DNA of 64,000 nucleotides from Silene latifolia. Lineage: Eukaryota > Streptophyta > Magnoliopsida > Caryophyllales > Caryophyllaceae. The stretch is from assembly GCF_048544455.1 (NCBI RefSeq), contig NC_133538.1, positions 148,478,422 to 148,542,421 on the forward strand, in the 5' to 3' direction. Positions 43,807 through 56,421 of this stretch are shown piece by piece; the stretch's first letter is position 1, and the number at the start of each line of letters is the position of its first letter. Below the pieces are notes generated by a model. That model was not told the origin of the DNA and did not search any database. It saw nothing but the letters and a program-made list of their open reading frames with translations. The translations under genes and the position numbers were made by a program.

Positions 43807-44765
43807 TGTTGGAGCTTGTGTCCTCCACAAATTAGTGTGATAACATTTGTAAATCTCTTACAGGTTCACAAGGATATACTTCGTATTTTAATCAGTTGAT
43901 TAACGATTACCTAATAATGGTTGGCTTGCTAGAAAGTTTGACGTTATTATCATACAGATGGCGGTGATCAACTGGTCCGTAAAGGTCACACCTATAGGAT
44001 GTGTTTGAGAGATGTGGTTATGGAAACATAATCACATTGATGCCTTATATGACTAAACAGTTAGTCAATGTGTTGATGAGACAATTATTTAATGAAGATT
44101 AAATAATATGAGTTAAGACGAATTAACTGTCAATTCGTAAATTGAATATAATAAGTTATATTTAATTAAATGTATGTAATGTTAGCTTGGATGAATTAAT
44201 ATGTTAATTCATACTTAAATGTAATCGGTTATATTTAATCAACAAGTTGAATGTGTCATAGTGGTAATAGTAAGGGTACTAAAACCAAGAGGTTATGGGT
44301 TCGATCCTCACTAGAAACACATTTTATACATTTTTGGAATAACCGAAAATAAGGACTTTAATCCTTATTATTTCGGTTCCTATGAGCCGAATTTAAGAGA
44401 AAAAATATCTCCCTCTTTCACCCTAATTTCGGTGACAATAAGAGGAGAGTAGGGTTTTTTCCTTAACCGAATTCTTTTCCCATTCTTGCCTCTCATCTCA
44501 ACAAAAACACAAAACCTAAAATTAATCAGTGATTTTTGGATCGAATCTAGCAAAATCAAAGGGCATATCTCATATCATCTTGGGTGCAACTGATAGGCGA
44601 ATATCAACTTTGATATTGTTCTTAGGCCGTATTTGCTAGGACCGAAGGTTATTTCTTAATCCTTTATGCTTTTGTTTTGCAATTTAGTTTTATGACTAGT
44701 AATCATCATTTTATTATTCGTTATAATCCTTCAATTTAAAGGGATGCATACAGATAAATCCCACA
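43807..44765 (+). repeat. Copia-2 3' LTR
   Basis: Same ends and length as the 5' LTR. It carries the intact B-box-like GGTTCGATCC (about 44299-44308). The dyad reads ATGAATTAATATGTTAATTC-AT here, with both arms changed relative to the 5' LTR. Confidence 0.93.
44253..44320 (+). other. tRNA-like block in Copia-2 3' LTR
   Basis: TAGTGGTAATAGTAAGGG (A-box-like), then GGTTCGATCC (a consensus-type B box). Better preserved than the 5' copy. Confidence 0.55.
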
Positions 44766-45640
44766 TTCACCCTCTCGATCGAGTACTTCCTCAGTAATTT
44801 CACTCGATCGAGTATAGTAAGGCTCTCGATCAAGTGTTTGAACAGTGGCAGGCGGGACTGCTTTGTATCATTCCTATTGAACAGTGTTTGCAACATTAGT
44901 AGGCAGAACCGGCCCTTCGCAGGGAGTTTCAGTCCGGGCGTGGATAGCACAGACGGTCTCGGTCCGCCTAGAAATTTGCTCGGCCAATACTTGAGCCAAC
45001 TAAGCTTTAAGTGACTTGATAGTGGCGTCTTTAGTTTGAATAACTTCTTGCACTTGCAGTGCAAGTGTCTTCACTATAGATGTCAACTCAGCAATTTCTT
45101 CTTTATGCTTATTAGGAGGAGGAGGAGTTTGTTGTGGCAGCGGGCAAACAAATGGAGACTCTTGATAGCCTCTTTGCTGAAATGGATGTGGCGGCACATA
45201 TGCAAAAGAATAACTAGCTTGTCTACGCCGCCTAAACGCATAGACTACATCATCGTTCGCTAGACAAATGACAGCTTCGTGCCCCGCAGTACCACATCTC
45301 TTACAATGGACCACCTGTTATGCCGTAGTATGGAGCTGATATGAACCACTCCAAGACTGCCTACTCTCCAGCTTGCCAGATCTTGCATTCTGAGATTCAA
45401 ACTGTGCTATAATTCGGGAGACACTAGACATCTTGGTAGAAGGGTCAAAGGTACTCAAGCCTTTCCTTTGACGATCTTTCTCCTAGAATCCTGTCTAGGT
45501 AGGACCTGAAGGACCTATCAAAACAACACTGAAGGAAAAAGAAAAAAATTGCCTTAAGGAATAAATCCCTTGAGGCGGAAGACAAACGAAAATAAACAGA
45601 TAAATAGGCCAATTGCCTCCCCGGCAATGGCGCCAAAATT
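44766..45640 (-). pseudogene. Athila-2 5' interior with gag zinc-knuckle fragment
   Basis: Downstream of the primer site on the minus strand. An open frame at 45000-45314 has a CCHC knuckle CKRCGTAGHEAVIC and a Gln/Pro-rich stretch, then stops. The sequence to 44766 carries more stops and palindromes (CTCGATCGAGTA at 44772-44840) and was contiguous with 36162 before Copia-2 inserted. Most of gag and all of the protease are gone. Confidence 0.6.
45618..45635 (-). other. Athila-2 primer-binding site (tRNA-Asp type)
   Basis: The minus strand reads TGGCGCCATTGCCGGGGA, five bases inside the LTR edge. It differs from the Athila-1 site by one base. Confidence 0.9.
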
Positions 45641-46535
45641 TGATACGGTCGTTTGTGTACCAAAAATAAACCTAAATATACTAACAGAAGCTAGTGATAA
45701 GTAGGGTCGATCTCCACAGGGAGGCAAGGTATCTATCCGAAAGTCCGTCTATCTAAGTCACAAATGGGGGTTTTGTATTTGATTTTCTAAACTACTAAAG
45801 GTTTAAGGGGAAGAGAAATAGGGAAAGAGAGATAAAGCAAGAAAATGTGATAAAAGTAATCAGATAAAGAAGGTATGTCAGGATTTCGGTTCACCATGGC
45901 AGTTCATCGACTCATTCATAAATAGCCTAGACAATCTACTATTAGAAGGATAAGGGAAAGGTCCTTCCGGTCCACTATCTATCCTAGAATTCCACTAATT
46001 TAACTTCCGTCCTCATTAGGGTAGTCTACTGTTCATAGTAGGTCTATTTACTCCAATCTTCCGATCTAGGGGTAAGATTAACCAGATTAAGGTAATTTAG
46101 AAGCATGGATTCAACTAAATTGGTGTTACAGTTATATTGCTATGGGACAGATTCTCACAAGTAAACCATCTAGTCTATTCGCTACATCGTCACAATCCTA
46201 CCATGGATTCCCTAGTCCTAACATAGAAGAAATAAGCTACTCATACTACTAATGGTGTCAACAATAATAATAATGAGCATACTAATCAAAAGCATGATGG
46301 AATAAAGATGATTAAGCATAAACTAAATTAGGGCAGTAATATTAAAGAGAGAAAGCAAGAATTTAAAGCAAACAAAGAAAAAGATTAAGATTAAGAGAGA
46401 AAAGTGATTACAATATAAAGCAATCCGGCGTAAAGATCAATCCAATAGCAAAGCAAGAGATTAAAGGGAAGAGAAAAAGTGATTAACAGTGAAGAGTCTA
46501 TTAGAAAGAAGAGTTTTTGACCTAATCCCAACTTC

Positions 46536-46545
46536 CTTTATATAG
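46536..46545 (-). promoter_or_regulatory. TATA-like box, Athila-2 right LTR
   Basis: CTATATAAAG on the minus strand, 65-230 bp downstream of the palindromes. The left LTR has the same box at 32691-32700. Confidence 0.65.
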
Positions 46546-46609
46546 GGAAGTCATTATTAACATAAAATAAACCTAACACGGGATAAAAATCCCGAGTATA
46601 TAAGCTAAT

Positions 46610-46765
46610 CACTCGATCGAGTAACTTTATATCACTAAATCGAATAAATCCAAGCTAAAACCTCTCGATCGAGTACATTAGGTACTCAATCAAACACTTA
46701 TAAAAAAGGCACTTTCGATCGAGTAGAAAAAGGAGTCGATCGAACACAATTGTACTCGATCGAGT
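46610..46765. repeat. CTCGATCGAG palindrome cluster (right LTR)
   Basis: Includes ACTCGATCGAGT, CTCTCGATCGAGTAC, TTTCGATCGAGTAG, GTCGATCGAAC and TACTCGATCGAGTAC, plus decayed copies. Intact full sites are more common here than in the left LTR. Confidence 0.85.
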
Positions 46766-47226
46766 ACTTTCCAGCGCACAATTCCTACTTCGCGCACTGA
46801 ACTTCAAACGGCTGCAATTTCTTCGTTACTTAGGCAAACAGGGCGTTTCTGGTGGTGTTGGAAAGCTCAGAAGACAAGATTTGATCTCCAATTAGAATCA
46901 CCTGAAAATGATTTGTAGAACTCGATATATGGCTCTTCAAATTCGGCACTAGCAATTTGAAGTTCTTCCTTTGCTCGCCTAGCTATCTTACTTCTTTGCG
47001 CATCTCAAAATAGTAGTCTTAAGGTTTCGACTTAACTCATCTTCTAAATGAATACAAAGGGACATGTTTTAGGCTTTATTACGCTCCTTTCCAGTTCATA
47101 CCTGCAAATAATACAAGATAAATCAAAGTAGACTATTCGTGGGATATTTGTAGCCAAACACCACACAAAATGCATTGAAATGTGTGCAAATGAAGTACAA
47201 AATACCTATATAAAATGCCCGCATCA

Positions 47227-48193
47227 TTTATAATTATTTAATTACGTAAGAATATAATTAATGTAACTAGTTTATAATTAGTTATATAATTAGAATAGTT
47301 AGTAATTGTTATTATTTATATAGGTGACGGAATTGGTTGAACGGATTTATTGAAGAATAATACTTCCAGTAGATTGCTTTTATTGGATTGCTGATCTGGT
47401 AGGATAACTACTCAACTAAATGTGTGATTATATTATTTATCGTATGGTTATAATGTGAAAGTTAGATGTTAGTTCTTAGATGAATAATGATTAGTCAATT
47501 ATTGTGGATTGGTCGTATTGAGTTATGAATGTTATATGGTACTATTGTGATGGGTATATACTCAGTCTAGGACTGGGACGACAGTGATTAGTGTGATTAT
47601 CCTCAGTCTCGGACTGGGACGACAGTTTATCTTCAGTCTCGGACTGGGACGATATTTGTGCTTATCCCCGACCCAGGAGTTGGCGGGACGACGGTGTGGT
47701 GGAGCCTCGGTAACGGACCAGGACGACTAGTGTGGATATGATGGGAATTGGTGGTGGTATTTATCCTACGTGTTTACATCTATTAAGTTTGTATATTTAA
47801 TATTGTGTGATTATCCTATTCAGCCTCGTGGTTGACAGTGTATTCGTGAACACCTGTGATGAACCATAAATGGGGGGCAGACTTGCATGTGCTTGAGACT
47901 AGCTGACTTGGGAGCATTGGGACGTGAGCTCGACTTGGACCATAGTTGCTGTCTAGATAACTTAGTTGACTTATACAACTTTATTTATGTAATTTCCGTT
48001 GCGTAGTAAATTGTAATGTTAAGGTTTAAATTTATTCGGTTGACAATGCAATAAAATCGTTATTTCAGTTAAAGTTATTAAAGTACTTTGGTTGTTTTAA
48101 TTTCTATCATTTACCTCGGGCAACCGAGATGGTAACAGCTCCTTTTATCTAGGATGGCCTAGTTAAGGCACTTGGATAAATGGGGGTGTTACA
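47227..48193 (+). repeat. Array LTR L1, right piece
   Basis: Resumes L1 with target copy TTTAT. It contains the dyad-rich block CTCAGTCTCGGACTGGGACG (47570-47730) and ends GGGGGTGTTACA. Without Athila-2, L1 is about 2566 bp. Confidence 0.9.
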
Positions 48194-49795
48194 AAGTGGT
48201 ATCAGAGCAAAACGATCCTCAGGCCTAACGAATGAATAATAATGAACTTAGGATGTGTCTAAATAAAATGAACCTCGGGTAGGAACTTTTAGGTGCCCCT
48301 CTTAGTGCGGTTAAGAAGGCGCCCTTAAATCGTACCTTGTCCCTCTCAAGCTTGAACCGGATACCCTGAGAGAAAAAATTGAGGAGTGGGGTAGTTATTA
48401 GGAGGTATACAGTATATTTGAACATTTTGATATAGATTTTACTAATATTGTTGTAGGGAGGGTTACGGTAAGTATTGTGAATGAATGATAGCTTGACCAT
48501 GAGATATTTATGATGGAATTTGATATCGTTGTTGGATAAGATGAGAATTGGATGGGGAATGAGATGTTAAATTGTTTTGATTATGAACTTGAACTTAATT
48601 GTGGCATTGATATTGATTATGTGGTTGGATTTAGTGTGTAGTAGTATCATGTCTAGTGATATGCGGTTATGTAAATCTCAAAACCATGCTATCGATAATA
48701 TTATAAAGTGATAAACTTGTGATAAGAATGCTTTAGAATAAATGCTAGTCGTGTATGAAGTTGATGACCAAGTTGTGTTGATACAAGTATAGAAGGGCGT
48801 TAACGAGGGCTTGTGACCTAGTAAAAAGGAACCTAGAGGTGAACCTTATCCCGTCAAATTTTTACTCCTATTTGATTTTGTTGCCGTTTGACTTATGTTT
48901 ATCGTCTAAGGTCGAAATTTTTATGAGTGATAACCCAGTAAGTTACTTTCCAATGTCGTTAGTTTCATGTTTTAAAATTTTACAGTTTGGAAGAAATAAA
49001 TATTTTAGTGGACAGTGGTCAGAATGTCCCTGTACAGTTAAGTTTTCGACAAACGATTTTGTAAAATTTCTCATTTAGTTTGTACTTAAAATTTTTGCCT
49101 AATTCAAACTCCATTGTTTAAAAGATTCGTATATTTTTCTAAATTGATAAGCCACGTTGTAAGATAATATTGTGACATTTTATAGTGATTTTTACAAGTG
49201 GACTTAAGATTCTGACAAGTTGCTGTAAAATTTCTGTTTCGACCAAATAAATTGTAAATTGCATTATAAATTGACCTTATTAGTTTTTGGCTTGATTCTT
49301 TCTCTCATGAATTGTTAACTCTCTGTATTTTCTAGGAAGTATAAGTACTCAAGGAGTAACTAAGTTATTATTTATTAACGATTTTTGGAATTTGTACAAT
49401 GTTTTGTTATTCTTGAAAATGGAAATTTTATGCCAAAGTTTCTAAAAGTTATTTTCTCATCTCTTGATATTTTGATGTTGTAAATTATGTGAAGTAGAAT
49501 GACATGTCTAGTGATATGTGGAATGTGCTACCCTAAGCCTATATATTTACAGTAAACGCAAGCATGTTTAAGATTAGATGTCGTTAGTAAGAAATAAACA
49601 CGCAAGTAGTAAGTTTAATGTGGGTTTGTTATCAAAGTAATTCACATATTGTTGTTATCTTTTTACCTATTAATCAATGTTATATAATTGTATTACCACA
49701 AGTTGGAATGGTGCTCAGGAGTGGATATTTATAGATGTTGTTATAAGTATTTATGAGCGAACTTCGGAACGAAGTTCATTTTAAGGGGGGAAGAT
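48194..49795 (+). mobile_element. Array internal domain I1 (shortened)
   Basis: An intact primer site TGGTATCAGAGC at 48197-48208. Non-coding. Two deletions relative to I2-I4: about 33 bp near 49617 and about 200 bp near 49682, the latter removing the first purine-tract region. Confidence 0.88.
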
Positions 49796-52032
49796 TGTAA
49801 TACCCCGTATTTTTGATGGTATTTATAATTACGAGTTGGGCATTTTAATGATTAGTTATAACATTTATAATTGATAAATCGGAAAAGACGAGGAATATAA
49901 TAAATATAATGAATGAGTCGGGATTTGTTAATTGGACTGTATGCTAGTTACTCGTGTAGCCTAATAAAGATAATAATAGTACATGTATGTAATTGTATCA
50001 TAGTAATAATAAGAGTAATTGTATAATATTAATAATATGGTAAATTACATATTTCTTAATTAATTTCTTATAACCTTAACCTACATATATAAATAGATGA
50101 AACTATAGACCTTATTATTCATAAAAATTTGAATAATTCATAAGGGAGGAGATATAGAAGAAAGAAGAAGGATAATTAGATTTAATTATAGTTCCAAGGT
50201 AAGACCGTCTTATAATTTAATGTATTGATTTTATAACCTTCATAACTCGCTTTCTAGACCACTGTAAGTTTAGCCATGACCGTGGACCACCCGGGAATGT
50301 CCTAAACCACCGTTGACCGACGGGAGAGAGGTGTTTGAAGGCGGTTTTCATGAGTGGTTGGGTAATTTTGGGCCGTGGGTTTGCACAGGTTTGAGCCCTT
50401 ATTTGGGACGTGACTCACATGGGTTTAGTAGGGATGGGTCAGGGTGGTTGGGTCGATCATGATGGTGGCGTTGGGGTGGTTAGAGGCGGTGTTTGGTACG
50501 GCGGTTGTCGGGATTTTGACTTACGGCAGAATTTTGGTTTAAACACGATGGAACCCATTTAATAATTGTGACTTGACCTAGGGTTTGTTGGGTGGTCTAT
50601 GGGTTGCGAATCCGGCATCGTGGGGTTGTTGTTGTGGCTAAAGGTGCGACCTTTGGTGGTGGTTTGGCCGGAAATCGAAAAACAGGGGAAGGTTTTGGGT
50701 TTTTGACTGCGGCTAACTAAGACGTTGTTTGTGGGTTTTTTGGGTGTGTCGAAGGGGGAGTCAACACCATCACAGAAACCGCCATGAGCCGGTGGTGGCA
50801 ATGGTGGTGGCCAGTGGCGGCGTTGGGACCTGTGGTGGTCCTGGTTGTTGTGCTTAGTGTAGGCTATGATGTCGGGTTTTGTAGGTGTCGGGTATAAAGC
50901 ACGGTTGTGTGGGGTACTGTGGTTGTATCGTGGGTGGTTGGTGGTGGTTATAGGACACGGTGGAGGTTGGTGGCAGTCTGTTGTGGTGGTGGTGGTTGTG
51001 AATAGTGGTTTAACCGCGAGTTTATATAGGTTGCGTCGAGTTTGGGTTCCTATTTTGTCGTATTGTGTTAGGGCGTAGTTTGGTGACCACATGCGGTGGC
51101 GTGGAGTGGTGTTTGGGCTGTGGCTGGGCTACTGATAGTGGAGGCTCTCAGTGGTATGGGTGGCTGGTCATGGTGGTTGTCGGGTTTGGGTTTGGTACAT
51201 GGTTGAAGGGAGGTCTCACGGGCTATGATTGGGATTTATAGGGAGGTGTTTGGTGTGGTATTACACGTGAGTAACTTCCAAACATTATTTTATTATTGTT
51301 GTTGTTGATTATTGTTAGACGGGTTTTGAAGATGGGTTTATTCATGGTTTTGGTCGATTTAAGACGGGTTTATAATTATTTAAGTACGTAATAATATAAT
51401 TAATGTAACTAGTTTATAATTAGTTATATAATTAGAATAATTAGTAATTGTTATTATTTATATAGGTGACAGAATTGGTTAAACGGATTTATTGAAGAAT
51501 AATACTTCTAGTATATTAATTTTATTGGATTGCTGATAAGGTAGGATAACTACTCAACAAAATGAATGATTATATTATTTATCGTATGGTTATAATGTTA
51601 AAGTTTGATGTTAGTTCTTGGATGAATAATGATTAGTCTATTATTGTGGATTGGTCGTATTGAGTTATTAATGTTATATGGTACTATTGTGACGGGTATA
51701 TCCTCATTATCGGACTAGGACGACAGTGAGTAGTGGGATTATCAAAGTATTGGAGCATTGGGACGTGAGCTCGACTTGGACCATAGTTGCTGTCTAGATC
51801 ACTTAGTTGAATTATACAACTTTACTTTATTTATGTAATTTCTTCTGCGTAGAAATGTTAAGGTTTAAATTTCATCGGTTGGCAATGTAATAAGACAGTT
51901 ATTTCAGTTAAAGTTATTAAAGTACTTTGGTTATTTTAATTTGTATCATTTACCTCCGGCAACCGAGATGGTAACAGCTCCTTTTATCTCGGAAGGCCTT
52001 GTTAAGGCTCTTGGATAAATGGGGTTGTTACA
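49796..52032 (+). repeat. Array LTR L2 (internally deleted)
   Basis: 2237 bp; TATA-like ATATATAAATAG near 50085-50096. About 308 bp are missing near 51735, including the dyad block. A filler AAAGTATT lies at the junction. Confidence 0.9.
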
Positions 52033-53872
52033 AAGTCGTATCAGAGCAAAATGATCCTCAAGCCTAACGAATGAATAATAATGAACTTAGGATGTGTAAA
52101 AAAAAACTGAACCCCGGGTAGGAACTGTTAGGTGCCGTTCTTAGTGCGGTTAACAATGCGCTCTTAATTTGTACCATTGCCCTCTCAGTTTTGAACTGGG
52201 TACCTAGAGTGAAAATTTGAGGAGCGGGATAGTTATAAGGAGGTATACAGTATGTTTGAATGTTTTGATATAAATTTTACTAATATTGTTGTTGGGTGGA
52301 TTACGGTAAGTATTGTAAATGAAATGATAGCTTGACCATGTTAAATTTAAGATGGAATTTGATATCGTTGTTGGATAAGATGAGAATTGGATGGTGAATG
52401 AGATGTCCAACTGTTCTAATTATGGGCATGAACTTAATTGTCGCATTGATATTGATTATGTGGTTGGATGTTGTGTGATAGTAGTATCATGTCTAGTGAT
52501 ATGCGGTTATCTGAATCCCGAAACCATGCTATCGAAAATATTATGAAGTAATTAAACTTGTGATAAGAGTTCTTTATAATAAATGCTAGTCGTGTATGAA
52601 GTTGATGACCAAGTTGTGTTGATATAAGTATAGGAGGGTGTTAATGAGGGCTTGTGACCTAGTAAAAAGGAACCTAGAACTGAACCTTATTCCGTCAGAT
52701 TTTTATTCCTATTTGATTTAGTTGCCGTTTGATTTATATTTATCGTCTAAGGTCGAAATTTTTATGAGTGATAACCCAGTAAGTTAGCTTTCCAATGTCA
52801 TTGGTTTCATGTTTAAAAGTTTTACAGTTTGGGAGAAATAAATATTTTAGTGGACAGTGGTCAGAATGTCCCTGTACAGTTAAGTTTTTCGACAAACGAT
52901 TTTGTAAAATTTCTCATTTAGTTTGTACTTAAGATGTTTGCCTAATTCCAACTCCACTGTTTGAAAAGATTCGTTTATGTTTCTAAATTGATAAGCCACG
53001 TTGCAAGATAATATTTTGACATTTTATGGTAATTTTACAAGTTCACTTAAGATTCTGACAAGTTGCTGAAAAATTTCTGTTTTGACCAAATAAATTGTAA
53101 AATGCATTATAAATTGACCTTATATGTTTTTGACTTGATTCTTTGTCTCATTAATTTTTAACTCTCTGTATTTTCTAGGAAGTATAATTACTCAAGGAGT
53201 AACTAAGTTATTATTTATTAACGATTTTTGGAAGTTGTGCTATGTTTTGTTATTCTTGAAAATGGAAGTTTTATGCCAAAGTTTCTAAAAGTTATTTTCT
53301 CATCTCTTGATATTTTGATGTTGTAAATTATGTGAAGTAGAATGACATGTCTAGTGATATGCGGAATGTGTTGCCCTAAGCCTATATATTTACGGTAAAT
53401 GCATGCATGTTTAAGATTAGATGTCGTTAGTAAGAAATAAACGCGCAAGTAGTAAGTTTAAACTAATGTTAGTTCGAATATGCAATACAATGTGGGTTTG
53501 TTATCAAATTAATTCACATATTTTTGTTATCTATTTACGTATTAATTGATGTCATGTTAAAATTGGTGGTTGTTTTATGTTACAAGGTGTATTGCATGTT
53601 CTTGTGATTTTGCAATAAATGGTTTACATATCTCCGTTGTTTGGAATCTCGAACTTCGAGGACGAGTTATGTTTTAGGGGGAAGGAATGTGATACTACAA
53701 ATATTTTGAATTATTGTTGTGGCACTTTGATAAGTTGGTATAGTTGATAGTAATAATTGGATAATTGTATTACAACATGTTGGAATGGTGCTCAGGAATG
53801 GGTGCTTATAGATGTTGTTATAAGTATCTATGGGCGAACTTCGGGACGAAATTCATTTTAAGGGGGGAAGAC
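52033..53872 (+). mobile_element. Array internal domain I2, non-coding
   Basis: The primer site is degraded to TCGTATCAGAGC. 1840 bp. Two purine tracts: TTTTAGGGGGAAGG (about 53672-53685) and AAGGGGGGAAGAC (53860-53872). Confidence 0.88.
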
Positions 53873-56421
53873 TGTAATACCCCGTATTTTTTATGGTATT
53901 TATAATTACGAGCTGGGCATTTTAATGATTAATTATAACATTTATAATTGATAAATCGAAATAAGACGAGAAATATAATAAAAATAATGAATGAGTCGGG
54001 ATTTGTTAATTGGACCGTGTGCTAGTTACTCGTGTAGCCTATTAAAGATAATAATAGTATATGTATGTAATTGTATAATAGTAATAATAAGAGTAATTGT
54101 ATAATATTAATAATATGGTAAATTATATATTTCCTAATTAATTTCTTATAACCTTAACCTACCTATATAAATAGATGAAACTATAGACCTTATTATTCAT
54201 AAAAATCTGAATATTTCATAAGGGAGGATATATATAGAAGAAAGAAGAAGGAGAATTGGATTTAATTATTGTCTCAAGGTAAGTCCGTCTTATAATTTAA
54301 TGTATTGATTTTATAACCTTCATAACTCACTTTCTAGACCACCGTAAGTTTAGCCGTGACCGTGACCATGGCCGTGGACCACCAGGGAATGACCTAAACC
54401 ACCGTTGACCGACGGGAGAGGGGTGTTTGAAGGCGGTTTTCGTGGCTGGTTGGGTAAGTTTGCACATTGGGTTTACATGGGTTTGAGCCCTTATTTTGGA
54501 CGTGACTCATCTGGGTTTGGTAGGGCTGGGTTAGGGAGGTTGGGTCGACCATGGTGGTGGCGTTGGGGTGGTTAGAGGCGGTGTTTGGTACGGTGCCTGC
54601 CAAAATTTCGACTTGGGGCAAAATTATGGTTTAAACACGATGGAACCCATTTAATACATGTGACTTGACCTAGGGTTGGTAGAGTGGTCTATGGGTTGTG
54701 AATCCGGCGTCGTGGGGTTGTTAGTTTGGCAAAAGGTGCGACCTTTGGCAGTGGTTTGGCCGGAAATATAAATATAGGGGAAGGTTTTGGGTTTGTGACT
54801 ACGGTTAATTAAGATGGCGTTTAAGGTTGTTCTAGGTGTGTCGAAGGGAAGTTAACACCATCAATGGAACCGCCGTGCGCCGGTGGTGGCAATGATGGTG
54901 GCCAGTCGCGGCATCGGGACCTGTGGTGGTTATGATTGTTATGTTTAGTGTAGGCTATGATGTCGGGTTGTGTGGGTGTCGGGTATAGGGCACGGTTGTG
55001 TGGGGTAGTGTGGTTGTGTCGTGGGTGGTGGTTATAAGACACGGTGGAGGTTGGTGGTAGTCTGTTGTGGTGGTGGTGGTGGTCGTGAATAGTGGTTTAA
55101 CCATGAGCTTATATAGGTTGCGTCGAGTTCAGGTTCTTATTTTGTGGTATTGTGTTAGGGCGTAGTTTGGTGACCTCATGTGGTGGCGAGGAGTGGTGTT
55201 TGTGCCGTGGCTCGGCTGCCTGCAGTGGAGGCTCTCGGTGGGATGGGTGGCTGGTCATAGTGGTTATCGGGTTTGGGTTCGGTACATGGTTTAAGAGATG
55301 TCTCACGAGTTGTGATTGGGATTTATAGGGAGGTGTTTGGTGTGGTATTACACGTGAGTGACTTCCAAACATTATTTTATTGTTGGTGATAATTGTTAGA
55401 CGGGTTTTGAAGACGGGTTTAATCATGGGTTTGGTCGATTTAAGACTGGTTTATAATTATTTAATTACGTAATAATATAATTAATGTAACTAGTTTATAA
55501 TTAGTTATATAATTATAATAGTTAGTAATTTTTATTATTTATATAGGTGACGGAATTGGTTGAACGGATTTAGTGAAGAATAATACTTCTATTAGATTGC
55601 TTTTATTGGATTGCTGATCAGGTAGGATAACTAATCAACTAAATGAATGATTATATTATTTATCGTATAGTTATAATGTGAAAGTTGGATGTTAGTTCTT
55701 GGATGAATAATGATTAGTCTATTATTGTGGATTGGTCATATTGAGTTATGAATGTTATGTGGTACTATTGTGACGGGTATATCCTCAGTGTCAGACGTGG
55801 ACGACAGTGAGTAGTGGGATTATCCCCAGTCTCGGACTGGGACGATAGTTTATCCTCAGTCTCGGATTGGGACGACATTTGTGCTTATCCCCGGGCCAGG
55901 AGTTGGCGGGACGACGGTGTGGTGGAGCCTCGGTCACGGACCGGGACGACTAGTGTGGTTATGATAGGAATTGGTGGTGGTATATATTCCACATGTTTAC
56001 ATCTGTTAAGTATGTATATTTAATGTTGTGTGATTATCCTACTCAACCTCGTGGTTGATAGTGTATTCGTGAACACCAGTGATGAACCATAAATGGGGAG
56101 CAGACTTGTAGGTGCTTGAGACTAGCTGATTTTGGAGCATTGGGACGTGAGCTCAACTTGGACCATAGTGGTTGTCTAGATCACTTAGTTGACTTATACA
56201 ACTTTACTTTATTTATGTAATTTCTGCTGCGTAGTAAATTGTAATGTTAAGGTTTAAATTTAATCGGTTGGCAATGTAATAAAACCGTTATTTGAGTTAA
56301 AGTTATTAAAGTACTTTTGTTATTTTAATTTGTATCAATTACCTCGGGCAACCAAGATGGTAACAACTCCTTTTATCTAGGAAGGCCATGTTAAAGCTCT
56401 TGGATAAATGGGGTTGTTACA
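53873..56421 (+). repeat. Array LTR L3
   Basis: 2549 bp, TGTAATACC ... TTGTTACA. TATA CCTATATAAATAG near 54162-54174. Conserved AAGGTAAGT near 54286. The dyad block CCCAGTC-TCG-GACTGGG lies at about 55785-55955. Confidence 0.92.

Larger units (their letters stand above)
36163..44765 (+). mobile_element. Copia-2: decayed Ty1-copia element nested in Athila-2
   Basis: An 8603-bp element with 959-bp LTRs and a perfect target duplication TTCAC (36158-36162 and 44766-44770). It has a long T-rich leader, then gag and pol in copia order with at least three frameshifts and three nonsense codons. The LTRs differ at roughly 20 sites, so it is clearly older than Copia-1. Confidence 0.94.
31796..47226 (-). 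mobile_element. Athila-2: Athila-like large derivative, nested host
   Basis: A 15,431-bp element with 1586-bp LTRs (31796-33381 and 45641-47226) and a perfect target duplication TTTAT (31791-31795 and 47227-47231). The purine tract and tRNA-Asp-type primer site place it on the minus strand. Without the nested Copia-2 its interior is only about 3.65 kb. It has a zinc-knuckle fragment and an unassigned ORF but no protease, RT or integrase. It is a large non-autonomous derivative. Confidence 0.9.
45641..47226 (-). repeat. Athila-2 right LTR (5' LTR of the element)
   Basis: TATA-like CTATATAAAG on the minus strand at 46536-46545, with the palindrome cluster 46610-46765 just upstream. Target copy TTTAT follows at 47227-47231. 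Confidence 0.92.

Noticed and set aside
55814..56023. Conserved 69-codon frame in L3 and L4 (also 60208-60417)
   Set aside because: Encoded by the dyad minisatellite; the conservation reflects recent array duplication, and L2 lacks it.
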